DNA of 5,259 bases from Planctomycetaceae bacterium (GTDB lineage: Bacteria; Planctomycetota; Planctomycetia; Pirellulales; UBA1268), in NCBI GenBank assembly GCA_030616935.1, contig JAUWWJ010000154.1:1-5259 (forward strand), read 5' to 3'. A model generated the notes under the pieces. That model made no database searches, had not been told where the DNA came from, and saw only the letters and a list, made by a program, of their open reading frames with translations. A program made the translations under genes and the position numbers. The first letter of the stretch is position 1; each line of letters begins with the position of its first letter. Below are positions 1 to 5,259 of this stretch, piece by piece.

Positions 1-242
1 AAAACAAGATCGGCTTTGCGGGCCAACTCTTCTGGTGTCGCCGCGACAATGGCCAGCCGATGCCCCTTTTGATGAAACTCCTTGGATGTGACAAACGATA
101 GATGCGGATCCTGAATGCATTTTTTCACAACCACAAGCAGTTCGCTTGTAGTTGCCCCACAAAAACGAATGATTTGCGGAGGTGGCTCGCTCACCTTGTT
201 GGGTTGAACAACCGCTTGAGGAACATGGACTGTATCGCCACG
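1..242 (-). other. Post-CLF linker, probable lead-in to an acyltransferase domain (domain itself not visible)
   Basis: These are residues 939-1018 of the second protein. After a short polar, Pro/Val-containing spacer the sequence reads IIRFCGATTSELLVVV and later HRLAIVAATPEELARKADLV. Segments of this type (a beta strand, then a ...VAATPEEL... helix) sit between a KS-type domain and the AT domain in type I synthases. No AT active-site GHSxG is inside the window, so the AT is a prediction about the sequence beyond position 1. A dehydratase, as in PfaC, is the main alternative. Confidence 0.45.
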
Positions 243-3056
243 CTCTATAAGCACATGACACGCTGAATCACAATGCACTGCTGTCACTCCAGCCAAAAGC
301 CTTCCATCGTCATTTGCGTGAAGTGCTTGTGCGACATGATCCCGGGACGCTCTGTCCGAACTATCTGCAGGCATGCGAAGTTCCTGCTCCTGCAACTCGA
401 ATGTTGTTTTAGCAATTGAAAGACCCGCGGAAGCACCTGCGGCGTGTCCGATTTGTGTATTCACTGCACCAACTGGAACACTCTTACCGTACACATGGTG
501 GATTGCATCTAGTTCCGCCATATCGTCGGCTGGCACTCCAGCGGCTGCTGCTTCAACAAAGTTGACAGAATGTGAAGAAACTCTCGCATCTTCTCCTGCT
601 CGACGCATTGCCCTTTGTATTCCAGCACTCTTCTCGTCATGCCGTGATACACCGATGCCGCGCACGATCCCATGAATCCGATCGTTCTCTCGTAATGCAT
701 CTGAGAGTCGCTTTAAGACAAAGACTGCAACACCTTCAGCCGGCATAAGCCCGTCACTCGTTTGATCAAATGGACGAGGGTTCCCGGATCGAGAAAGTGT
801 GCCCGACAAAGACAGCACCTCATAGGTGGCTAGTGACAGACTTCGCTGACCAGCCGCACAGACCATGGCATCGGCGCGACCTGTCAACAAGAAATTCCTG
901 CACACATCAAGAGCGCATAGAGCCGAAGCGGCGCCACCATCGATTGCAGTTGCACCGCCCATGAGATCAAACGTTTTTGTAATACGTGACGCGAGTGAGC
1001 TGCTTGTAAAACTTCCGGTCTCATCAACAATTGCAGGAAGCCGATAAACTACAAGGTCACAAAACTTTTCACAGACAGTCTCAATCGCACTTTTGTTTAC
1101 CCCTTGAGATTGCATTTCTCGTCGGAGAGCCGCCTCGAAATAAGGCAGTCGCATACCAACTTGAAGCGCTGAAGCAAAATCTCCACCAAACACCGTGCCG
1201 ACTATCACACCAGTACGAGCACGAGGCAATGATCTACCTGGATAACCAGCGTCTTGAAGTGCTTGAGAAACTGTTTCAAGGAGCATGAACTGAAGTGGAT
1301 CAGCGGCTGCAATTTGTTTTGGAGGAATTTTGTGCGTTCGCCAGTCGTAGGAAAATCCTTCGATGAATCCACCACAGTTCTGCACCGTCTTCCAGTTGGA
1401 GGCAGCGGTTCTGTCGTACACAGCGTCAACATTCCAGCGATCTGATGGGACTTTGGAAAAGTCCTGTTCCCAGTCGACAAGCTTGCTCCACATCTGCTCA
1501 GCTGACAAATGGCCCGGAGCAAGCACAGACCGACCCACAATCGCAACATCATCATCTGCTGGAACTCTGGTAAATGCTTCTGAATCGACTGGCCGAATCA
1601 CCTCTGGCTGTTGTGATTTGATGTCCTTTACAAATTCTTCAACAACCACATGTGCGTTCAGACCGCCAATACCAAATGAATTCACTGCTGCCCGACGAGG
1701 CAGTCCGTCTTTCCGTAACCACTCCCGCTTCTGAGTCGGCACAACAAACGGAGTGGCTTGCCAATCGACTGCTGGATTCAACTCTCTAATACCTGGCACT
1801 GGAGGAATTGTTCCGTGCTTCATGCACAGTATGGCCTTTACGAGGCCAGCTAAACCTGCCGTCTCAAGAGTGTGTCCTATGTTTGCCTTTACACTACCGA
1901 TTGGAATAGTAACGTCATCAGCAATATGGCTTTTCAATGCTCGAGCAAGTGCGTTGACTTCCGTTGCATCGCCAACACTTGTACTCGTCGCGTGAGCTTC
2001 GATATATCCAAGACGAGCAGGATCAAGCAAATCTGCATGGGCCCGCTCAATGGCCGCAATCTGCCCTTCTTGTCGAGGCGCCCATAAGCTTTTTCCACGA
2101 CCATCACTTGACACCCCAATCCCTCGAATAACAGCCTGAATTGTGTTGCCATCCTCAAGTGCTTTGCGGAGTGTTTTTACAAGCACAACAACATAGCCCT
2201 CGGCTGTCACGAGCCCATCTGCTGACGCGTCAAATGGCCGAGAGCCCGTAGCACTTACTGACTGTGCTTTGGAAAATAAAACAAGGCTGTCGAATCGACA
2301 GTGAGAACTCCCTCCAACAACCGCCATATCTGTCCGGCCCAGCGCGAGATCATCAGCCGCTGCGGCGAGCGCAAAAAGAGAGGATGAACAGGCTGCATTG
2401 AGCGCCATGCACGGCCCATCCAAGCCGAAAGCTCGGGCAACTGTTGCACTGCAACGCTGCGCATCAGCTGCAGGCCCTCCATTTGCTGTCCGGCGAGGCA
2501 GCCTCGCTCTCTCAGCAGCAACAGCAGCACCTATGCATTCATCAGCACGCTCACCAGTAGCCTTTTTAAATTCATCCACTTCGTGCAACCACGATGCCGC
2601 ATCGGACAGCATTGTCCCATACATAACATCACCAGAGAGCCCTGTCCCTCTCGTGTGACCAACATAAACACCGGCTCGAAAACCCGAAATTGTGAGCGGG
2701 TCGTATCCGGCCTGACTGAAAGCCGTCGCCGCAACATCGCAGAGCTCAAGATGTGCAGCGTCGCAGTCTTCTGACTGCTCTTTTGTCAGGCGCCATTTGC
2801 CCGGCGGGGTGGTTCGAGGCGAGACAATACCCCCGATTGACGAATATGTCTTTCCACGAACACCTTTCTCCTCATTAAAGAAAAGCTTCTTATCTAGCCG
2901 CTCCTCTGGTAATTCTGTAATTGCTGAGCGTCCATCGGCCACTAGATCCCAGAATTCATCGATAGAATCTGCACCAGGCAAACGCACCGCCATCCCAATG
3001 ACGGCCAATGGCTCACCATGATCAGAGCGACACTGTTCTTTATTCACTTCATTCAT
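1..3056 (-). CDS. Iterative polyketide/lipid synthase subunit, KS-CLF-(AT), PfaC/HglC-like; 3' end off window
   Basis: The frame is open for 1018 codons from ATG 3056-3054 to the left edge, with no internal stop. Residues 17-475 form a beta-ketoacyl synthase: VIGMAVRLPGA near the start, NAACSSSL with Cys223, EAHATST with His355, VKANIGH with Lys390 and His395, and NSFGIGGLNAHV at 459-470. Residues 503-938 form a second KS fold with the catalytic residues replaced (Ala709, Ala837, Asn866; His871 kept), that is, a chain-length-factor-like partner. Residues 939-1018 resemble the segment leading into an acyltransferase. KS-CLF in one chain is the start of PfaC, where dehydratases follow; KS-CLF-AT is what I recall for Hgl-type relatives. 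The likely role is decarboxylative Claisen condensation of ACP-bound acyl chains in the cytosol, using the ACPs of the gene just upstream. I chose this ATG because it lies just ahead of the KS and 40 bp after the upstream stop. The family call is firm; the product is unknown. Confidence 0.93.
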   Translation of the reverse strand, partial: MNEVNKEQCRSDHGEPLAVIGMAVRLPGADSIDEFWDLVADGRSAITELPEERLDKKLFFNEEKGVRGKTYSSIGGIVSPRTTPPGKWRLTKEQSEDCDAAHLELCDVAATAFSQAGYDPLTISGFRAGVYVGHTRGTGLSGDVMYGTMLSDAASWLHEVDEFKKATGERADECIGAAVAAERARLPRRTANGGPAADAQRCSATVARAFGLDGPCMALNAACSSSLFALAAAADDLALGRTDMAVVGGSSHCRFDSLVLFSKAQSVSATGSRPFDASADGLVTAEGYVVVLVKTLRKALEDGNTIQAVIRGIGVSSDGRGKSLWAPRQEGQIAAIERAHADLLDPARLGYIEAHATSTSVGDATEVNALARALKSHIADDVTIPIGSVKANIGHTLETAGLAGLVKAILCMKHGTIPPVPGIRELNPAVDWQATPFVVPTQKREWLRKDGLPRRAAVNSFGIGGLNAHVVVEEFVKDIKSQQPEVIRPVDSEAFTRVPADDDVAIVGRSVLAPGHLSAEQMWSKLVDWEQDFSKVPSDRWNVDAVYDRTAASNWKTVQNCGGFIEGFSYDWRTHKIPPKQIAAADPLQFMLLETVSQALQDAGYPGRSLPRARTGVIVGTVFGGDFASALQVGMRLPYFEAALRREMQSQGVNKSAIETVCEKFCDLVVYRLPAIVDETGSFTSSSLASRITKTFDLMGGATAIDGGAASALCALDVCRNFLLTGRADAMVCAAGQRSLSLATYEVLSLSGTLSRSGNPRPFDQTSDGLMPAEGVAVFVLKRLSDALRENDRIHGIVRGIGVSRHDEKSAGIQRAMRRAGEDARVSSHSVNFVEAAAAGVPADDMAELDAIHHVYGKSVPVGAVNTQIGHAAGASAGLSIAKTTFELQEQELRMPADSSDRASRDHVAQALHANDDGRLLAGVTAVHCDSACHVLIERGDTVHVPQAVVQPNKVSEPPPQIIRFCGATTSELLVVVKKCIQDPHLSFVTSKEFHQKGHRLAIVAATPEELARKADLV
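243..1550 (-). other. Domain: chain-length-factor-like KS homologue lacking Cys, His1 and Lys
   Basis: This covers residues 503-938 of the second protein. It opens with VAIVG and carries RPFDQTSDGLMPAEG, so the KS fold is clear. The Cys position reads AIDGGAASAL (Ala709), the first His position reads EAAAAGVP (Ala837) and the Lys position reads VNTQIGH (Asn866); only His871 survives. The terminal NSFGxGGxNAHV motif has become AVHCDSACHV. Position and residue losses match the CLF half of a KS-CLF heterodimer, which shapes the chain-length pocket rather than condensing. The missing residue is Ala, not the Gln of decarboxylating KSQ or type II CLF, so decarboxylase activity is not predicted from sequence. 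Confidence 0.87.
1632..3008 (-). other. Domain: ketosynthase (KS), catalytically intact
   Basis: This covers residues 17-475 of the second protein. The catalytic set is complete: Cys223 (codon 2390-2388) accepts the acyl chain, and His355 and His395 with Lys390 support decarboxylation and condensation. The Cys-His spacing of 132 and His-His spacing of 40 are normal for type I KS domains. RPFDASADG and the C-terminal NSFGIGG loop are also present. The stretch between GVYVG and Cys223 is about 95 residues, against roughly 58 in ordinary modular PKS KS domains, so about 35 residues are inserted there. A similar long segment is what I recall from Hgl-like synthases, but I have not aligned them. 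Confidence 0.93.
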
Positions 3057-3096
3057 ATTGAAATTTACCGTCACCGAACAAACCCACACCCAAACG
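3057..3096 (-). other. Short intergenic gap, probable operon junction without a strong ribosome binding site
   Basis: Forty bases separate the TAG of the upstream synthase gene (3099-3097) from the ATG of the next (3056-3054). Such a short same-strand gap suggests one transcript. Read in the gene direction, the only purine-rich candidate is GGTGACGG. Its GGTGA ends 14 bases before the ATG, too far for a good Shine-Dalgarno. No hairpin followed by a T run is evident, so I see no terminator here. Confidence 0.6.
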
Positions 3097-5259
3097 CTAT
3101 GTTGCTGTTTCCCTAACTAGAAACTCGAGGACGTGCCTGAGTGTTGGAAACTCATCCAAAGAAAGATCTGCTCGTGGTGGAATTGAAAAGTATTCACCAA
3201 TCTCACCGAAGAGTTGTGCTTTTTTGATACTGTCAATTCCAAGATCGGCTTCCAAATCAGCATCGAGTTCAACAATATCCGGTGGATACCCAGTCTGCTC
3301 GACAACGAAATTCGTTAGAAAAGAAGACAACTCCTCAACAGAATGACCTGTCGATTGCTTTGGTGAACTCACGGCTTCTGCTACGCCGTTCGTCGCAGAT
3401 GAAAAAGAATCCCGCGAGAGTGAGTCTGCAAACAATCCTGCACTGCCTGGCTCAGAATTCGTAAACCCAGCTTCGTAAACGTCCGAATCAACCTGCGAAG
3501 AGCAGGTGGCCTCAACTAGAAAATCAAGTACGTGCTGCAGCGTTGGAAACGCGTCCAAAGACAGGTCTGCACGAGGTGGAATTGAGAAATACTCTCCAAT
3601 CTCACCGAACAACTGTGCTTTCTTGATACTGTCGATCCCCAAATCTGCTTCAAGATCGGCATCCAGTTCAACAATATCCGAAGGGTATCCTGTCTGTTCG
3701 ACAACAAAGGTAACAAGAAACTCCGCCAACTCAGCATGCGTATACGTTTTTTCAACAGTAGCTAAGGATGAGACTTTCTCTTCATCTTGGAATTCTTTGT
3801 AATTTTGCGATTGGTGACTCCCATTTTGCCTGGCAGGCGACTTACTTGATTCATTCAATCTGGTCTCTGCTTCTTGCAGTACGCTGGGACTCGTTTTTGA
3901 AGATGTCTTTGTTTCAATGGCAAGAAAGTCAAGCACATGACGAAGCGTCGGAAATTCATCTAGAGAAAGATCCGTGCGAGGTGGGATAGAAAAATACTCA
4001 CCAATCTCACCAAACAGTTGCGCTTTTTTAATACTGTCAATGCCAAGGTCCGCTTCCAAGTCGGCATCGAGTTCCACGATTTCTGGAGGATATCCGGTTT
4101 GCTCAACAACAAAATTAGTCAGAAATGTCGACAATTCATCAAGCGAATACCTGACCGTATCCTGAACTGCTTCAGGGGCATCTCGTTGAGAACTGTAGAC
4201 ACCCGCACCATTCGTTACTTTCGAGTCACTGGGCTGCGTCTCTCGCGCAACTCCCGATGAATGTGCCTCAGGCACTTGTGGCTTAGATGCATTTTCTTTC
4301 ATCCGAGAACGACGTCTTTCTGTCGCATCAAAATGCATTGGTCGTTGAAATTCCTTCTCTCCGCTTCTTGCAACAGAGTCTCTTTCCTGCATCGATACTT
4401 TCTCCATAGATTCAAGCGTTCTATCTATTAATTTGGTTGGCGGTTTCTGCAACCCGCTCAACAAGGATGATTCGTCCCTCCCGCGAAGTCCAATTTTTGA
4501 ATAACCCTGCATAACAACGTGGAAAGCGCTGTCTTTCCCATCACCAAGATGAACCGCCACGACCGGCTTGTTCCCGGCAGTTTCAATCTGCGTCGGATTA
4601 TTTTTAGTTGGCTCAACGAACCATTGGTGCGCAGTAGCCATATCTCCGAGAGACGACAAGCCAAAGACGTGTGGTTGCTTTCCGCTCCTGACTGCCTCGA
4701 GCCCTTGAAGCAGCGAGGGGAGACCGGCTGCCGCGGCAAGATGCCCGAACCGTGCTAACGGTGTCGTGATTGGGCGGGGTAGCTTTCTTTCACCAACCCC
4801 ATATGTTCTCGCAAGGCCTTCGATTTCATGCCTGTCGACACTCGGAATGCCACTTCCTAACCAACTAAAAGCATCAATTTCGTCCGGCTCCATGTCGGAG
4901 TCATGCAAACCTCTGACACTGGCAGATGCTGAAGCCCGCCACGATATTGAATCGGTACCAGCGCCCACGCCACGGATGATCCCCAGGATGGGCTCGTTGC
5001 TTTCACAAGCGTCTGACAACCGCCGAAGAATAAAAACCCCACAACCCTCGGCAGGAAATGAACCAGCACTCTTTTTATCAAATGGTGCAGCGCCTGTACG
5101 TTCACTCAGAAGACCTAACTTATGCATCGCGTCGAAACGATTAATGCTCATATCCTGATGTGCCGCAATGCAGATCATCGCATCATTATCGCCGGACCGA
5201 AGCTGATCAACACAGCACATTAGCGATGCTGGAGCTGCTAAAATGCCAGCATCGATTGC
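3097..5259 (-). CDS. Iterative polyketide/lipid synthase subunit, ...CLF-ACP-ACP-ACP; 5' end off window
   Basis: 720 residues are visible (numbered from the right edge, residue 1 at 5259-5257), ending at TAG 3099-3097. The frame continues upstream past Met14, and residues 1-13 already belong to a KS active-site region, so the gene starts outside the window. Residues 1-251 are the C-terminal part of a KS fold with catalytic losses (Ile6, Leu134, Leu168; His173 kept). Residues 252-370 form a polar, charged linker without a recognisable domain. Three ACPs follow at 371-446, 506-581 and 639-714, with phosphopantetheine serines Ser409, Ser544 and Ser677, and the protein ends six residues later. 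Tandem ACPs are a hallmark of PUFA-type synthases, where PfaA is KS-AT-ACPn-KR. Here no AT lies between the KS fold and the ACPs and no KR follows them. The role is to carry the growing acyl chain for the KS encoded just downstream. The product is unknown. Confidence 0.93.
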   Translation of the reverse strand, partial: AIDAGILAAPASLMCCVDQLRSGDNDAMICIAAHQDMSINRFDAMHKLGLLSERTGAAPFDKKSAGSFPAEGCGVFILRRLSDACESNEPILGIIRGVGAGTDSISWRASASASVRGLHDSDMEPDEIDAFSWLGSGIPSVDRHEIEGLARTYGVGERKLPRPITTPLARFGHLAAAAGLPSLLQGLEAVRSGKQPHVFGLSSLGDMATAHQWFVEPTKNNPTQIETAGNKPVVAVHLGDGKDSAFHVVMQGYSKIGLRGRDESSLLSGLQKPPTKLIDRTLESMEKVSMQERDSVARSGEKEFQRPMHFDATERRRSRMKENASKPQVPEAHSSGVARETQPSDSKVTNGAGVYSSQRDAPEAVQDTVRYSLDELSTFLTNFVVEQTGYPPEIVELDADLEADLGIDSIKKAQLFGEIGEYFSIPPRTDLSLDEFPTLRHVLDFLAIETKTSSKTSPSVLQEAETRLNESSKSPARQNGSHQSQNYKEFQDEEKVSSLATVEKTYTHAELAEFLVTFVVEQTGYPSDIVELDADLEADLGIDSIKKAQLFGEIGEYFSIPPRADLSLDAFPTLQHVLDFLVEATCSSQVDSDVYEAGFTNSEPGSAGLFADSLSRDSFSSATNGVAEAVSSPKQSTGHSVEELSSFLTNFVVEQTGYPPDIVELDADLEADLGIDSIKKAQLFGEIGEYFSIPPRADLSLDEFPTLRHVLEFLVRETAT
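3118..3345 (-). repeat. ACP domain 3 of 3 (tandem repeat unit), C-terminal end of protein
   Basis: Residues 639-714, with Ser677 (codon 3231-3229) in LGIDSIKKAQ. It is separated from ACP2 by a Ser-rich linker of about 57 residues and lies 133 residues after it. Only RETAT follows before the stop, so this protein ends with an ACP rather than with a reductase or thioesterase. Confidence 0.94.
3517..3744 (-). repeat. ACP domain 2 of 3 (tandem repeat unit)
   Basis: Residues 506-581, with Ser544 (codon 3630-3628) in LGIDSIKKAQ. It differs from its neighbours at a few positions (GYPSDIV, SLDAFPTLQ, and YTHAELAEFLVT at the start). It lies 135 residues after ACP1 and is separated from it by a Ser-rich linker of about 59 residues. 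All features needed for phosphopantetheinylation are intact. Confidence 0.94.
3922..4149 (-). repeat. ACP domain 1 of 3 (tandem repeat unit)
   Basis: Residues 371-446. The helix 2 motif is LGIDSIKKAQ with Ser409 (codon 4035-4033) as the phosphopantetheine site. It is preceded by the acidic VELDADLEAD and followed by EIGEYFSIPPRTDLSLDEFPTL in the helix 3-4 region. It carries Glu in GYPPEIV and Thr in PPRTDL, where the other two copies have Asp and Ala. GIDSIK is the form seen in PUFA-synthase ACPs rather than the GxDSLxAVEL of modular PKS ACPs. Confidence 0.94.
4150..4506 (-). other. Interdomain linker between CLF-like domain and first ACP
   Basis: Residues 252-370 (about 119 aa) are rich in Ser, Glu, Gln, Lys and Arg and contain a basic patch (ATERRRSRMKE). 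There is no GHSxG, no Rossmann GxGxxG and no hydrophobic core pattern, so I see no AT, KR or DH here. It is most likely a flexible tether that gives the ACPs reach. Confidence 0.6.
4507..5259 (-). other. Domain: C-terminal part of a Cys-less KS homologue (CLF-like)
   Basis: These are residues 1-251 of the first protein. Aligned without gaps to the CLF of the next gene, AIDAGILAAP pairs with AIDGGAASAL and both continue to a (L/R)(S/T)GxxDAM segment, which places Ile6 (codon 5244-5242) at the catalytic Cys position. The first His position is Leu134 (SWLGSGIP) and the Lys position is Leu168 (PLARFGH), while His173 is kept. Cys-to-His1 spacing is 128, identical to the CLF of the next gene. APFDKKSAGSFPAEG corresponds to the RPFDxxxDG motif. 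The end is AVHLGDGKDSAFHVV in place of the GFGGTNAHV loop. It is not expected to condense; whether an active KS precedes it in the same protein lies outside the window. Confidence 0.82.

Noticed and set aside
1205..1555. 116-codon minus-strand open frame, with others at 509-700, 1934-2158, 2255-2530 and 2531-2749
   Set aside because: All lie in one alternative frame inside the large KS-CLF gene, whose own frame is open throughout and rich in KS motifs. They do not indicate a frameshift.
1363..1734. 123-codon open frame on the plus strand
   Set aside because: It is antisense to the end of the KS and the start of the CLF in the second gene, with no domain pattern or ribosome binding site; a shadow of the coding strand.
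3097..3120. Possible frameshift or truncation removing a KR domain after ACP3
   Set aside because: ACP3 is complete, the stop is followed at once by a non-coding gap and a proper ATG for an intact KS, and no KR-like sequence is seen in other frames of the gap.
3117..3755. Two similar short minus-strand open frames at 3117-3305 and 3516-3755
   Set aside because: They resemble each other only because they are out-of-frame readings of the ACP repeats.
3118..4149. Three evenly spaced repeats as a CRISPR or non-coding array
   Set aside because: The repeats are about 230 bp, in frame, and encode ACP domains with changes mostly at synonymous sites.
4766..5158. 130-codon open frame on the plus strand
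   Set aside because: It lies fully antisense to the CLF-like domain, whose motifs are clear. Its translation has no recognisable motif.
5218..5220. Met codon at 5220 as the start of the upstream gene
   Set aside because: The frame stays open to the window edge, and the 13 residues before this Met align with a KS active-site region, so it is an internal Met.

Overview
The window is almost entirely coding on the minus strand. It holds parts of two adjacent, same-direction genes for very large multidomain enzymes of the iterative polyketide / 'secondary lipid' synthase type, related to PUFA synthases (Pfa) and heterocyst-glycolipid synthases (Hgl). Both genes are cut by the window edges. Two uninterrupted same-strand genes 40 bp apart, with no introns, point to a bacterium. 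Base composition looks close to 50% GC by eye, and no strong Shine-Dalgarno precedes the second gene. I cannot assign a phylum from this; a marine or aquatic Gram-negative such as a planctomycete is only a guess.

Reading in the direction of transcription (right to left): gene 1 (5259 to 3097) enters the window inside a ketosynthase-fold domain. This domain has lost the catalytic Cys, the first catalytic His and the active-site Lys, so it is a chain-length-factor-like (CLF) or otherwise non-elongating domain. A polar linker of about 120 residues follows, then three tandem acyl carrier protein (ACP) domains, each with an intact phosphopantetheine-accepting GIDSIKK motif, and then the stop codon. 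After 40 bp, gene 2 (3056 to beyond position 1) starts with a complete ketosynthase (KS) domain with an intact Cys-His-His-Lys set. A second KS-fold domain follows that has again lost Cys, His1 and Lys (KS-CLF order, as in PfaC-type proteins). The visible end is a stretch that resembles the lead-in to an acyltransferase (AT) domain, which would lie outside the window.

Together the two proteins look like subunits of one iterative assembly line. The ACPs of gene 1 would carry the growing chain, the KS-CLF pair of gene 2 would condense it, and a predicted AT would load extender units. Reductive domains (KR, DH, ER) and a phosphopantetheinyl transferase would have to be encoded elsewhere. The points most worth a second look are the two CLF-like domains in neighbouring genes, the CLF-ACP-ACP-ACP-stop layout, an insertion of about 35 residues ahead of the KS active-site Cys, and three ACPs that share a 35-residue block with no amino-acid change although 16-21 of its 35 codons differ in each pairwise comparison. 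No RNA genes, mobile elements, CRISPR arrays or convincing plus-strand genes were seen.
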